DNA from: Rhodocyclales bacterium
GTDB taxonomy: Bacteria; Pseudomonadota; Gammaproteobacteria; Burkholderiales; Rhodocyclaceae
DNA: 64,000 nucleotides
NCBI GenBank assembly: GCA_016215645.1
Contig: JACRIX010000104.1
Location: 1 to 64,000, forward strand
Direction of reading: 5' to 3'
Shown here: piece after piece, positions 43,914 to 52,521 of the stretch
Numbering within the stretch: the stretch's first letter is position 1
Layout: every line of letters starts with the position of its first letter
Translations under genes and position numbers: made by a program
Notes under the pieces: model-generated
Told to the model about the DNA's origin: nothing
The model's database searches: none
The model's input: the letters and a program-made list of their open reading frames with translations, nothing else

Positions 43914-44485
43914 TTGGAGGCTCCGGTGCCGGGTTTTCCAAGAAAGGGCAGCATGCGTGAGAGTATGTCGTCGCGGTCGAGGACGTGATGCTTGAGCGCC
44001 GCGCCCAGATGCGCCAGCACCAGGCCGGCCATGCTGAAGTTGAGGATCATGTGCACCTGCTGCAACAAGTCGCCAAGTTCGGTGTCCTTGCTCAGCAGGT
44101 CGGGCAGGGGCAGCACGCCGAACCAGACGGTCTGGAAGCCCTTCGCCGAACTCATCAGCCAGCCGGACAGGGGCACGGCGAACATCAGGACATAGAGCAG
44201 CACATGCGTGGCTTCCGCGGCCAGGCGCTGCCAGGCCGGCATCAGGACGGGCAAGGCCGGCGGGCGATGGCCGAGGCGCCAGACCAGGCGCAGGATCACG
44301 AACAGGAAGATCGTCACACCGGCCCATTTGTGCCAGGAATAGAGCTTGAGCTTTTGCGGCGACAGCGGCAGCTCATGCATGTAGAGGCCGAGTCCGAACG
44401 TTCCGACCAGCGCGAAGGCAATCAGCCAGTGCAGGGCGATGGCGGTGTGGGTGTAGGTGGAAGGCAGGCGTGCCGGAGAATTCAT
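43910..44485 (-). CDS. Cytochrome b561 family protein
   Basis: 191 residues with four hydrophobic segments. Haem-ligand type histidines are seen in TAIALHWLIAFALVG, YSWHKWAGVTIFLFVILRLV, AEATHVLLYVLMFAVPLSGW and MAGLVLAHLGAALKHHV, the pattern of bacterial di-haem b561. It probably moves electrons between quinol and periplasm, and YceI-b561 operons are common. The start at 44485 gives MNSPARLPSTYTHTAIALHW; longer extensions run into the repeat array. Confidence 0.92.
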   Translation of the reverse strand: MNSPARLPSTYTHTAIALHWLIAFALVGTFGLGLYMHELPLSPQKLKLYSWHKWAGVTIFLFVILRLVWRLGHRPPALPVLMPAWQRLAAEATHVLLYVLMFAVPLSGWLMSSAKGFQTVWFGVLPLPDLLSKDTELGDLLQQVHMILNFSMAGLVLAHLGAALKHHVLDRDDILSRMLPFLGKPGTGASK

Positions 44486-44618
44486 GAAGCGCGACGAGAA
44501 CAATGGAATTGACGAGTCCTGAACTCTACGCTGTGTCAGGCGATGAAAAAACACGTGCGACTTCAATTGATTGATGCATCGTTTGCAACAATGGCACCGT
44601 TTTCTCGGGAACTTTTCC

Positions 44619-44760
44619 GCGACATATCCCACAAGGGGATACCGTCCCGTCACTGTGGTGCCGGGACAAATCCCGCAGGGGGATACCGTCCCGTCACTGT
44701 GGTGCCGGGACAAATCCCGCAGGGGGATACCGTCCCGTCACTATGGTGCCGGGACATATA
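44619..44760 (+). repeat. Tandem structured repeat array, 44 bp units
   Basis: Three full units (44619-44662, 44663-44706, 44707-44750) and a 10-bp partial fourth. Units 2 and 3 differ at one base; unit 1 is more diverged. Each can fold as GGGAC/GTCCC around ATCCC-GCAGG-GGGAT. The unit core is related to the array at 38903-38996 although the spacer (TCACTGTGGTGCC) is different. It ends 8 bp before the hydroxypyruvate isomerase start and fills much of the 283-bp gap; the rest (44486-44618) shows nothing recognised. Confidence 0.9.
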
Positions 44761-44768
44761 ATCACCTG

Positions 44769-45545
44769 ATGCCCCGTTTTGCCGCGAACCTGTCCTTCCT
44801 GTTCACGGAGCGTCCGTTTCTGGAACGCTTCGGCGCGGCTCGGGCCGCCGGCTTTGCCGGCGTCGAATTCCACTTTCCCTATGCCTTCGATCGCGCCGCA
44901 CTGGCCGAGGTGGTGCTGACCTCGGGCCTGGACGTGGTGTTGTTCAATCTGCCGGCCGGCGACTGGGGCGCGGGCGATCGTGGTATTGCCTGCCATCCGC
45001 GGCGAATTGCCGAGTTCCAGGATGGTGTCGGCCTTGCCATCGAATACGCCCGCCTGCTCGGCTGTCCGCGACTCAACTGCCTGGCCGGGATCGCACCACA
45101 GGAGGTCGGCGTCGAGCGGGCGCGCGAGACCCTGATCGAGAACCTGCGTTTTGCTGCCGCCGTAACGCAGCGCGCCGGCATTGAACTGCTGGTCGAGCCG
45201 CTCAACACGCGCGATACCCCGGGTTTCTTCGTTGCCACCAGCCGTGCCGCGCTGGATCTGATCGAGAAGGTTGGTCACGCCAACCTGAAGCTGCAATACG
45301 ACATCTACCACGCCCAGGTGATGGAAGGCGATCTCGCGCGCCGTCTGCAAGAAGCGCTGCCGCGCATCGGCCACATACAGCTGGCCGACAATCCGGGGCG
45401 CAATGAGCCCGGCACCGGCGAGATCAATTTCCCTTTCCTGCTGAAACACCTCGACCGCATCGGTTACGTCGGATGGGTGGGTTGCGAATACAGGCCGAGC
45501 GGCGCGACGGAAGACAGCTTCGGCTGGATGGCGCCCTGGAAATGA
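44769..45545 (+). CDS. hyi: Hydroxypyruvate isomerase
   Basis: 258 residues, TIM-barrel of the xylose-isomerase-like superfamily. MPRFAANLSFLFTERPFLER and GFAGVEFHFPYAFD are the typical Hyi start; metal-site motifs are IELLVEPLNTRDTPGFF, LQYDIYHAQVMEGDL and HIQLADNPGRNEPGTGEINF. It interconverts hydroxypyruvate and tartronate semialdehyde in glyoxylate metabolism. An in-frame extension upstream runs through the repeat array, so the ATG at 44769 is used. Its stop overlaps the glycerate kinase start (ATGA). Confidence 0.92.
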   Translation: MPRFAANLSFLFTERPFLERFGAARAAGFAGVEFHFPYAFDRAALAEVVLTSGLDVVLFNLPAGDWGAGDRGIACHPRRIAEFQDGVGLAIEYARLLGCPRLNCLAGIAPQEVGVERARETLIENLRFAAAVTQRAGIELLVEPLNTRDTPGFFVATSRAALDLIEKVGHANLKLQYDIYHAQVMEGDLARRLQEALPRIGHIQLADNPGRNEPGTGEINFPFLLKHLDRIGYVGWVGCEYRPSGATEDSFGWMAPWK

Positions 45546-46822
45546 GCTATCTGCACCAGCGTGCCCTGCTGCGCGATCTTTTCGATGCAGCAGTGGGCGC
45601 GGCCGATCCCGCGCATTGCCTGTCAACCTGCCTGCCCGATCCACCCAGGGGGCGCACGGTAATCGTCGGCGCCGGCAAAGGCGCGGCCGCGATGGCGCGT
45701 GCCGTCGAGACGCATTGGCGCGGTGATGTCGGCCAGCTCTCCGGACTTGTCGTCACGCGCTACGGCCACGGTGCGCCGACAAGTCGCATCGAAGTTGTCG
45801 AGGCGGCGCATCCGACACCGGATGCCGCCGGGCAGAAGGCGGCGCAGCGCCTGCTGCAAACGGTGCAGGGTCTGACGGCGGATGACCTGGTGCTGGTGCT
45901 GCTCTCGGGTGGCGGCTCGTCCCTGTTGGCGGCGCCGATGCCCGGCATCACACTCGACGAAAAGCGTTCGGTGACCAAGGCGCTGCTGGCCTGCGGGGCC
46001 AGCATCGCCGAGATCAACTGCGTGCGCAAACATCTGTCGACCATCAAGGGCGGCCGCCTGGCCCTGGCGGCGGCGCCGGCGCGGGTGGTCACGCTGGCGA
46101 TTTCCGATGTGCCGGGAGACGATCTGTCGACCATTGCCTCGGGGCCGACCGTGCCCGATCCGACCACCTGCGCCGACGCACTGGAGATTGTCGATCGCTA
46201 CGCCATTGAACTGCCGGCGCCGGCGCGTGCGGCACTTGAGCGCGGCGCCGCGGAAACTCCCAAACCGGGCGATCCAGGCTTCGCCCGCTGCGCATCGCAC
46301 ATCATTGCCACGGCCCAGGGCTCGCTCGCGGCCGCCGCGGCGCTGGCGCGACGCCAGGGCTTGACGCCGCTGGTGTTGGGCGATGCCATCGAAGGCGAGG
46401 CGCGTGAAGTGGCGCGCGTGCTGGGCGGCATTGCCCTGTCCTGTGCCGAGCATGGCGTGCCGCTGGCCGGCCCCTGCGTGCTGCTTTCCGGCGGCGAAAC
46501 CACGGTGACGGTGAAGGGACGGGGGCGTGGCGGGCGCAACCTTGAGTTCCTGCTTGGACTGGCGTTGGCGCTCAATGGCCATGCGCGCATCCATGCCATT
46601 GCCGGCGACACCGACGGCATTGACGGGTCCGAAGACAATGCCGGCGCGATGCTGCTGCCGGACACCCCGGCGCGCGCCGCGGCCGATGGAATTGATTTGC
46701 GCGCGCGGCTGGTCGACAATGATGCCTACGGCGTGTTTTCCGCCCTGGGCGACCTTGTTGTCACCGGGCCGACGCGCACCAACGTCAATGATTTCAGGGC
46801 CATCCTGATCGAACAACCATGA
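45542..46822 (+). CDS. Glycerate 2-kinase / TtuD-type (MOFRL family)
   Basis: 426 residues. MOFRL-family glycerate kinase: VIVGAGKGAAAMARAVE, LVLLSGGGSSLLAAP, INCVRKHLSTIKGGRLA, SDVPGDDLSTIASGPT, and the C-terminal GGRNLEFLLGLAL, DTDGIDG and TNVNDFRAILI. Members are named hydroxypyruvate reductase (TtuD) or glycerate 2-kinase (GckA); biochemical evidence in the family favours the kinase. With Hyi and GlcDEF it leads from glycolate/glyoxylate to 2-phosphoglycerate. Glyoxylate carboligase and tartronate-semialdehyde reductase are not in the window. Confidence 0.9.
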   Translation: MSYLHQRALLRDLFDAAVGAADPAHCLSTCLPDPPRGRTVIVGAGKGAAAMARAVETHWRGDVGQLSGLVVTRYGHGAPTSRIEVVEAAHPTPDAAGQKAAQRLLQTVQGLTADDLVLVLLSGGGSSLLAAPMPGITLDEKRSVTKALLACGASIAEINCVRKHLSTIKGGRLALAAAPARVVTLAISDVPGDDLSTIASGPTVPDPTTCADALEIVDRYAIELPAPARAALERGAAETPKPGDPGFARCASHIIATAQGSLAAAAALARRQGLTPLVLGDAIEGEAREVARVLGGIALSCAEHGVPLAGPCVLLSGGETTVTVKGRGRGGRNLEFLLGLALALNGHARIHAIAGDTDGIDGSEDNAGAMLLPDTPARAAADGIDLRARLVDNDAYGVFSALGDLVVTGPTRTNVNDFRAILIEQP

Positions 46823-46837
46823 CAAACTTCCCCCCAG

Positions 46838-46922
46838 CCCCCTTCCCGAGGAAGGGGGTGACCCTGGTTCAGCCGCGTTGCGGCTTCGGTGTCATTGTCA
46901 TGTTGTATCCTTGGGGCGGCCC
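46838..46922 (+). repeat. Intergenic hairpin/leader element, copy 2
   Basis: Between glycerate kinase and glcD: a hairpin with 9-bp arms CCCCCTTCC/GGAAGGGGG (46838-46846 and 46850-46858), a second short stem GCCGCGTTGCGGC (46872-46884), then the box CTTGGGGCGGCCC (46910-46922), 18 nt before the glcD start. The order is the same as in the element at 1089-1173, including the CCCCCCA leading into the first hairpin. No U-tract is present. Confidence 0.6.
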
Positions 46923-46940
46923 TGCGGAGACAATCCAGCC

Positions 46941-48443
46941 ATGAACCAGCGAGAACACTCTGCCGACGTCGCTCAGGATTTTTCCGGCATTGATCGCGTC
47001 GCACTGGTTGCCGAGCTGGCGCGCCATCTGCCGGCGAGTTCCTTGCTGCACGCCGACGAGGATCTCAAACCCTATGAATGCGACGGGCTTTCCGCCTACC
47101 ACCAGCTGCCGGTGGCCGTGGCCCTGCCGGAAACCGAAGCGCAGGTGGTTGCGGTACTCAAGGCCTGCGCGGCTGCCGGCGCGCCCATCGTGCCGCGCGG
47201 CGCCGGCACCGGGCTTTCCGCCGGGGCCCTGCCGCATCCTCAGGGCGTGGTGCTGAGCCTGGCGAAGATGAAGCGCATTCTTCATGTCGATCCGATGGCG
47301 CGGGTTGCCGTGGTGCAACCGGGTGTGCGCAACCTGTCGATTTCCGAGGCGGCGGCGCCCCTGGGCCTTTACTACGCGCCGGATCCGAGTTCGCAGATTG
47401 CCTGTTCCATCGGCGGCAACGTCGCCGAAAACTCCGGCGGCGTGCATTGCCTGAAGTACGGACTGACCTTACACAATGTCTTGCGCGTGCGTGCCGTGTT
47501 GATGAACGGCACGATCGTCGAGATCGGCAATGCCGCGCTGGATGCCCCGGGCTATGACCTGCTGGCGCTGGCCATCGGTTCCGAGGGCATGCTGGCCATC
47601 GTTACCGAGGTCACGGTGAAGCTGGTGCCCAAACCCGAGATGGCCCAGGTGATCATGGCCAGTTTTGACGACGTCATGAAGGCGGGCGAGGCCGTGGCGG
47701 CGGTGATTGCCGCCGGCATCATCCCCGCGGGGCTGGAAATGATGGACAAGCCGGCCACCGCCGCCGTCGAACCCTACGTCAAGGCCGGCTACGACCTGAA
47801 TGCCGAGGCCATCCTGCTCTGCGAATCCGACGGCACGGCGGAAGAAGTGGCGGAAGAGATCGGGCGCATGAAGGCAGTGCTGGAGACCAGCGGCGCCACC
47901 GAAATCCGTGTCTCGCAGTCCGAGGCCGAGCGCCTGCGCTTCTGGGCCGGGCGCAAGGCGGCCTTCCCCGCCGCCGGCCGCATTTCGCCGGACTACTACT
48001 GCATGGATGGCACGATTCCGCGCAAGCGCCTCGGCGAAATGCTGACCGCGATCACCGCAATGGAAAAGAAGTACGGACTGCGCTGCATCAACGTCTTCCA
48101 TGCCGGCGACGGCAACCTGCATCCCCTGATCCTCTACGACGCCAACGTACCGGGCGAGTTGGAGCGCACCGAGGCCTTCGGCGCCGAGATCCTCAAGCTG
48201 TCGGTCGATCTCGGTGGCACCATCACCGGTGAACACGGCGTCGGCTACGAGAAAATCAATTCCATGTGCGACCAGTTCGGCAGCGACGAGTTGCGCCTGT
48301 TCCACGCCGTCAAGAGCGCCTTCGACCCGCAGGGGTTGCTGAATCCGGAGAAGGGCGTGCCGACGCTGCACCGTTGTGCCGAGTTCGGCCGCATGCACGT
48401 GCATGGCGGCAATGTGAAGTTCCCGGAATTGGAGCGCCTGTGA
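46941..48443 (+). CDS. glcD: Glycolate oxidase subunit GlcD (FAD-linked)
   Basis: 500 residues. FAD-binding PCMH-type domain (IVPRGAGTGLSAGALP, QIACSIGGNVAENSGGVHCL, YDLLALAIGSEGMLAIVTEV) and C-terminal domain ending GTITGEHGVGYEKI and HAVKSAFDPQGLLNPEK. It oxidises glycolate to glyoxylate and feeds electrons to the quinone pool together with GlcE and GlcF. The ATG at 46941 follows the leader element. Related D-lactate dehydrogenases are an alternative, but the glcDEF order supports glycolate. Confidence 0.94.
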   Translation: MNQREHSADVAQDFSGIDRVALVAELARHLPASSLLHADEDLKPYECDGLSAYHQLPVAVALPETEAQVVAVLKACAAAGAPIVPRGAGTGLSAGALPHPQGVVLSLAKMKRILHVDPMARVAVVQPGVRNLSISEAAAPLGLYYAPDPSSQIACSIGGNVAENSGGVHCLKYGLTLHNVLRVRAVLMNGTIVEIGNAALDAPGYDLLALAIGSEGMLAIVTEVTVKLVPKPEMAQVIMASFDDVMKAGEAVAAVIAAGIIPAGLEMMDKPATAAVEPYVKAGYDLNAEAILLCESDGTAEEVAEEIGRMKAVLETSGATEIRVSQSEAERLRFWAGRKAAFPAAGRISPDYYCMDGTIPRKRLGEMLTAITAMEKKYGLRCINVFHAGDGNLHPLILYDANVPGELERTEAFGAEILKLSVDLGGTITGEHGVGYEKINSMCDQFGSDELRLFHAVKSAFDPQGLLNPEKGVPTLHRCAEFGRMHVHGGNVKFPELERL

Positions 48444-49504
48444 TGAGTGAACACAGGCTGGAGGCCTTTCGCGCCCGTATCCTCGAACGCAAACCCCTGC
48501 GTATTCGCGGCGGCGGCAGCAAGGATTTCTACGGCGGTACTTCCAGCGGCGAACTCCTGGAAACCAGCGGTCACGCCGGCATCGTCAATTACGAGCCGAC
48601 CGAACTGGTGATCACGGCGCGTTGCGGCACGCCTTTGGCGGAACTGGAGTCGGCGCTGGCGGCACGGCGACAATGCCTGCCCTGCGAGCCGCCGCACTTC
48701 GGCGCTGCGACGGTGGGTGGCGCCGTGGCCGCCGGCCTTTCGGGGCCGCGTCGAGCGGCGGTCGGCAGCCTGCGCGACTTCATCCTCGGCGTGAAGCTGA
48801 TGGACGGTGAAGGCCGCGTGCATCGTTTCGGCGGCGAGGTGATGAAGAACGTTGCCGGATTCGATGTCTCGCGGCTGATGGCGGGAAGCCTGGGAACCCT
48901 GGGCCTGATCCTTGAAGTCTCGCTGAAGGTCTTGCCGATACCGCCGGGCGACGCCAGCCTGCGTTTCGAAATGCCGCAGGACAAGGCACTGGAAGCGCTC
49001 AATCGCTGGGCCGGCCAACCCCTGCCGATGGTGGCGAACTGTTGGCAGGACGGCATCCTGAGCCTGCGCCTTGCCGGTGCACAGGCCGCCGTTTCGTCGG
49101 CCTGTGCCAGTTTGGGCGGCGAGGCGATTCCGGAACTGGAAGCGCAAACCTTCTGGCAGGGCTTGCGTGAGCAGTCCGCGGAATTCTTTGCCGGCCCGGA
49201 TAGCCATGGGCCGCTCTGGCGACTTTCCTTGCCCTCCGTGGCGACACCGCTGGATCTGCCCGGCGATCAGCTCATCGAGTGGGGTGGCGCGCAGCGCTGG
49301 ACCCGGGGTGATGCCGATGCCGCGCGCATGCGTGAAACTGCGGCGGGTGCCGGCGGGCATGCCACGCTGTTCCGAGGCGGCGACAAGGCGGCCGGCGTGT
49401 TTGCCCCGCTCCAGCCCGCCCTCATGGAAGTCCATCGCCGGCTCAAACATAGCTTCGATCCCTACGGCGTGTTCAATCCCGGCCGCATGTACCCGGAATT
49501 CTGA
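48443..49504 (+). CDS. glcE: Glycolate oxidase subunit GlcE
   Basis: 353 residues. A second, shorter FAD-binding protein: RIRGGGSKDFYGG at the N-terminus, LPCEPPHFGAATVGGAVAAG and MKNVAGFDVSRLMAGSLGTL, with the C-terminal HSFDPYGVFNPGRMYPEF. It starts on the glcD stop codon (TGATG overlap). Like other GlcE proteins it is thought to form the FAD heterodimer with GlcD. Confidence 0.93.
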   Translation: MSEHRLEAFRARILERKPLRIRGGGSKDFYGGTSSGELLETSGHAGIVNYEPTELVITARCGTPLAELESALAARRQCLPCEPPHFGAATVGGAVAAGLSGPRRAAVGSLRDFILGVKLMDGEGRVHRFGGEVMKNVAGFDVSRLMAGSLGTLGLILEVSLKVLPIPPGDASLRFEMPQDKALEALNRWAGQPLPMVANCWQDGILSLRLAGAQAAVSSACASLGGEAIPELEAQTFWQGLREQSAEFFAGPDSHGPLWRLSLPSVATPLDLPGDQLIEWGGAQRWTRGDADAARMRETAAGAGGHATLFRGGDKAAGVFAPLQPALMEVHRRLKHSFDPYGVFNPGRMYPEF

Positions 49505-49506
49505 GC

Positions 49507-50748
49507 ATGGAAACCCACCTCGCCGACTTCATCCGCAATACGACTGCCGGCCGCGAGGCCGAGGAAATCCTGCGGCGTTGCGTGCATTGCGGTTTCTGCA
49601 CCGCCACCTGCCCGACCTACCAGTTGCTGGGCGACGAACTGGACGGGCCGCGCGGCCGCATCTACCTGATCAAGCAGGTGCTGGAGGGCGCCGAGCCGAC
49701 CGAGAAGACGCGCCTGCATCTCGACCGCTGTCTGACCTGCCGCTCCTGCGAGACCACCTGCCCCTCCGGCGTGCATTATTCGCGCCTGCTCGACATCGGC
49801 CGCGAGGTGGTGGAGCACAAGGTGCCGCGCGGTGGAAGCGACGCCATGATGCGCGGGGCATTGAAGACCCTGCTGCCGCGCCCGATGCTGTTCGGTGCGG
49901 CGATGAAGCTGGGCCAGTCGGTACGCATGCTGTTGCCGGGTGTGCTGCGTGCCAAGGTGCCGCCGCTGTCATCTGCGGGGCCGCGGCCCCGGCGTACGCA
50001 GGCGCGACAGGTGATCGCGCTGGCCGGTTGCGTGCAACCTTCCATGTACCCCAACATCAATGGTGCGACGCGCCGCGTGCTGGACAAGCTGGGCATCGAA
50101 ATGATTGAATCCAGGGGTGCCGGATGCTGTGGTGCGGTGCGCATGCACCTCAACGAGTCCGAGGGTGCGCGTGAGGATGCGCGGCGCAATATCGACGCCT
50201 GGTGGCCTCTGCTCGACGCGGGCGCCGAGCATGTGGTGACAACGGCCTCGGGTTGCGGCACCCAGGTGGTCGACTATGCCCACCTGCTTCAGGAAGACCC
50301 GGACTATGCGCTCAAGTCGGCGCGCGTGGTGCTGGCGACGCGCGACGTCAGTGAAGTCCTCATCGCCGAAGTCGAAGCACTGAAAGTTCTGCTGGCGGCC
50401 TGCCCGCCCTTGCCGGAGAGCGAGCGCCTGCTGGCCTTTCATTCACCCTGCAGCCTGCAGCATGGGCTCAAGATTCGCGGCCCGATCGAGACGCTGCTCA
50501 CGGCGGCCGGCTACACGCTGACGCCGGTGGCGGATTCGCACCTGTGCTGCGGTTCGGCCGGTACCTACTCGGTGCTGCAACCGGAAATCTCGCAACGCCT
50601 GCAGGCCAACAAGCTGCATGCGCTGACGGCCGGCCGGCCGGCGGCAATCGCCAGCGCCAATGTCGGCTGCATCGGCCACCTCGGCAGCGCCGCCGAGATA
50701 CCGGTGCGCCACTGGATCGAACTCATCGACGCGCGCTTGTCCGGCTAG
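49507..50748 (+). CDS. glcF: Glycolate oxidase Fe-S subunit GlcF
   Basis: 413 residues. Two [4Fe-4S] ferredoxin motifs (CVHCGFCTATCPTY near residue 24 and CLTCRSCETTCPSG near residue 78), then two cysteine-rich CCG domains (GAGCCGAVRMHL, HLCCGSAGTYSVLQP). It links GlcDE to the membrane quinone pool. It starts 2 bp after glcE and ends the glcDEF unit; a leader-type element lies between it and the next gene. Confidence 0.94.
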   Translation: METHLADFIRNTTAGREAEEILRRCVHCGFCTATCPTYQLLGDELDGPRGRIYLIKQVLEGAEPTEKTRLHLDRCLTCRSCETTCPSGVHYSRLLDIGREVVEHKVPRGGSDAMMRGALKTLLPRPMLFGAAMKLGQSVRMLLPGVLRAKVPPLSSAGPRPRRTQARQVIALAGCVQPSMYPNINGATRRVLDKLGIEMIESRGAGCCGAVRMHLNESEGAREDARRNIDAWWPLLDAGAEHVVTTASGCGTQVVDYAHLLQEDPDYALKSARVVLATRDVSEVLIAEVEALKVLLAACPPLPESERLLAFHSPCSLQHGLKIRGPIETLLTAAGYTLTPVADSHLCCGSAGTYSVLQPEISQRLQANKLHALTAGRPAAIASANVGCIGHLGSAAEIPVRHWIELIDARLSG

Positions 50749-50783
50749 GATGAAACAGCCCCCACGCTCACTGCATTCGCTGC

Positions 50784-50817
50784 CCCCCGGGGGGGCGTCA
50801 GTACGCTTGGGGCGGCC
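50784..50817 (+). repeat. Intergenic leader element, copy 3 (partial)
   Basis: GCCCCCC/GGGGGGC (50782-50796) makes a tight GC stem, and CTTGGGGCGGCCC (50806-50817, continuing into 50818) ends about 14 nt before the acyl-CoA synthetase ATG. The box and its distance to the start match copies at 1089-1101 and 46910-46922; the second hairpin is missing. Confidence 0.5.
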
Positions 50818-50831
50818 CGGCGCGGACTGAC

Positions 50832-52505
50832 ATGGACGGAATGCATCTCGACGCCACGGCGCGCGACTGGCACGCCCTGCATTCGACGTTCCGCTGGAAC
50901 GTTCCCGAGCGCTACAACATCGCTCGCGCCTGTTGCGGGCGCTGGGCCGAAGACCGTAGCCGCTTCGCCCTGTATTACGAGGACGAGGCCGGTCACACCG
51001 AGGCCTGGAGTTTCTGGGACGTGCAGCAGGCTGCCAACCGGCTGTCGAATGTGCTCGGTGCCATGGGCGTGATGGCCGGCGACCGCATCGCCATCATCCT
51101 GCCGCAGCGACCGGAAACCGGCATCGCCCACATGGCCTGCTACCAGATGGGTGCGATCGCCTTGCCGATCTCGCACCTGTTCGGCGCCGACGCGCTCGAG
51201 TACCGGCTCTCGCATGCCGAAGTGCGCGTTGCCATCATCGATCAGGGAGGCCTGGAAAAACTCGACGCCGTGCGTGCCAGGCTGCCCGACCTCACGCATG
51301 TGATCGGCGTCGATGGCGCCCGGGAATCCTGGGTGCGCGAGTGGAATACTTTGCTGCCGCTGGCGTCGTCGCGCTATGTGGCGCGCGATACCTTCGCCGA
51401 TGATCCGGCGCTGATCATCTACACCAGCGGTACCACCGGCAATCCCAAGGGTGCGCTGATCGCCCAGCGCAGCCTGATCGGCAACCTGTCGGGCTTCGTC
51501 TGCTCGCACGATTTCTATCCGCAGCGCGGCGACATGTTCTGGTCGCCTGCCGACTGGGCCTGGACCGGCGGCCTGTTCGACGCGCTGCTGCCAAGCTGGA
51601 ATTTCGGCCAGCCGATACTGGGCTACCGCGGCCGTTTCGACCCGGAAAAGGCCTTCTGGCTGATGGAGAAGTACGGCGTTCGCAACAGCTTCCTGTTTCC
51701 GACGGCATTGAAGATGATGATGAAGGCGGTGCCGCAGCCCAGAGAAACATACGACCTCACCCTGCGTTCGATCATGAGCGCCGGCGAGACGGTCGGCGAG
51801 GCCGTCTGCGGCTGGGCCCAGGAAGCGCTGGGCGTGACGGTCAATGAAATGTACGGCCAGACCGAGATCAATTACATCGTCGGCAACTGCGCTGCCGTGA
51901 CGCCGCCGAAATTCGGCGCCATGGGGCGCGGCTATCCGGGACATCGGCTGGGCGTGCTCGATGACGAAGGCAATCCGGTGGCGCCGGGCGAGATGGGTGA
52001 GGTCTGCGTCCAGCGCAGCTGCAATGGCGAGATGGACCCGGTATTCATGCTCGGCTACTGGAAGAACCCGGAAGCGACCAGGGAAAAGTTCTTTGGCGAC
52101 GGCATCGATGACCGCCACGCCTGGGGCCGCACCGGCGACCTGGCGAAAATGGACGAAGACGGCGTGCTCTGGTACCAGGGCCGCTCGGACGATATGTTCA
52201 AGAGCGCCGGCTATCGCATCGGCCCGGGCGAGATCGAGAACTGCCTGGTCAAGCACGAAGCGGTGTTGAATGCGGCGGTCATCGGTGAGCCCGACGCGAC
52301 CCGTGGCACCGTCGTCAAGGCCTTCATCGTGCTGCAGCCGGGGCAGAAACCCTCGGCCGCCCTGGAAGCATCGTTGCAGGACCATGTGCGAAAATACCTG
52401 GCACCTTACGAGTATCCCAGGATCATCGAGTTCATCGACGCCTTGCCGATGACCACCACCGGCAAGGTGCAGCGTCGCCTGTTGCGGCAACGCTGCGAAA
52501 CCTGA
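50832..52505 (+). CDS. AMP-forming acyl-CoA synthetase (ACSM/medium-chain type)
   Basis: 557 residues. ANL-superfamily motifs: the P-loop IIYTSGTTGNPKGALI, SAGETVGEAV, NEMYGQTEINYIVGN, GRTGDLAKMDEDGVLWYQGR and the C-terminal catalytic-lysine loop MTTTGKVQRRLL. Activates a carboxylic acid with ATP and forms the CoA thioester. The N-terminus (TARDWHALHSTFRWNVPERY) and the SPADWAWTGGLFDALLP stretch resemble medium-chain or aromatic acyl-CoA ligases of the ACSM/benzoate group. The acid used is unknown. Confidence 0.9.
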   Translation: MDGMHLDATARDWHALHSTFRWNVPERYNIARACCGRWAEDRSRFALYYEDEAGHTEAWSFWDVQQAANRLSNVLGAMGVMAGDRIAIILPQRPETGIAHMACYQMGAIALPISHLFGADALEYRLSHAEVRVAIIDQGGLEKLDAVRARLPDLTHVIGVDGARESWVREWNTLLPLASSRYVARDTFADDPALIIYTSGTTGNPKGALIAQRSLIGNLSGFVCSHDFYPQRGDMFWSPADWAWTGGLFDALLPSWNFGQPILGYRGRFDPEKAFWLMEKYGVRNSFLFPTALKMMMKAVPQPRETYDLTLRSIMSAGETVGEAVCGWAQEALGVTVNEMYGQTEINYIVGNCAAVTPPKFGAMGRGYPGHRLGVLDDEGNPVAPGEMGEVCVQRSCNGEMDPVFMLGYWKNPEATREKFFGDGIDDRHAWGRTGDLAKMDEDGVLWYQGRSDDMFKSAGYRIGPGEIENCLVKHEAVLNAAVIGEPDATRGTVVKAFIVLQPGQKPSAALEASLQDHVRKYLAPYEYPRIIEFIDALPMTTTGKVQRRLLRQRCET

Positions 52506-52521
52506 AATAGAAAGCGAGACC

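Noticed and set aside
44571-44768. N-terminal extension of hydroxypyruvate isomerase through the second array
   Set aside because: It encodes only repeat-derived residues; the family start is the ATG at 44769.
46838-46858. Hairpin after the glycerate kinase gene as a terminator
   Set aside because: Strong stem but no U-tract; it fits better as the first part of the repeated leader element.
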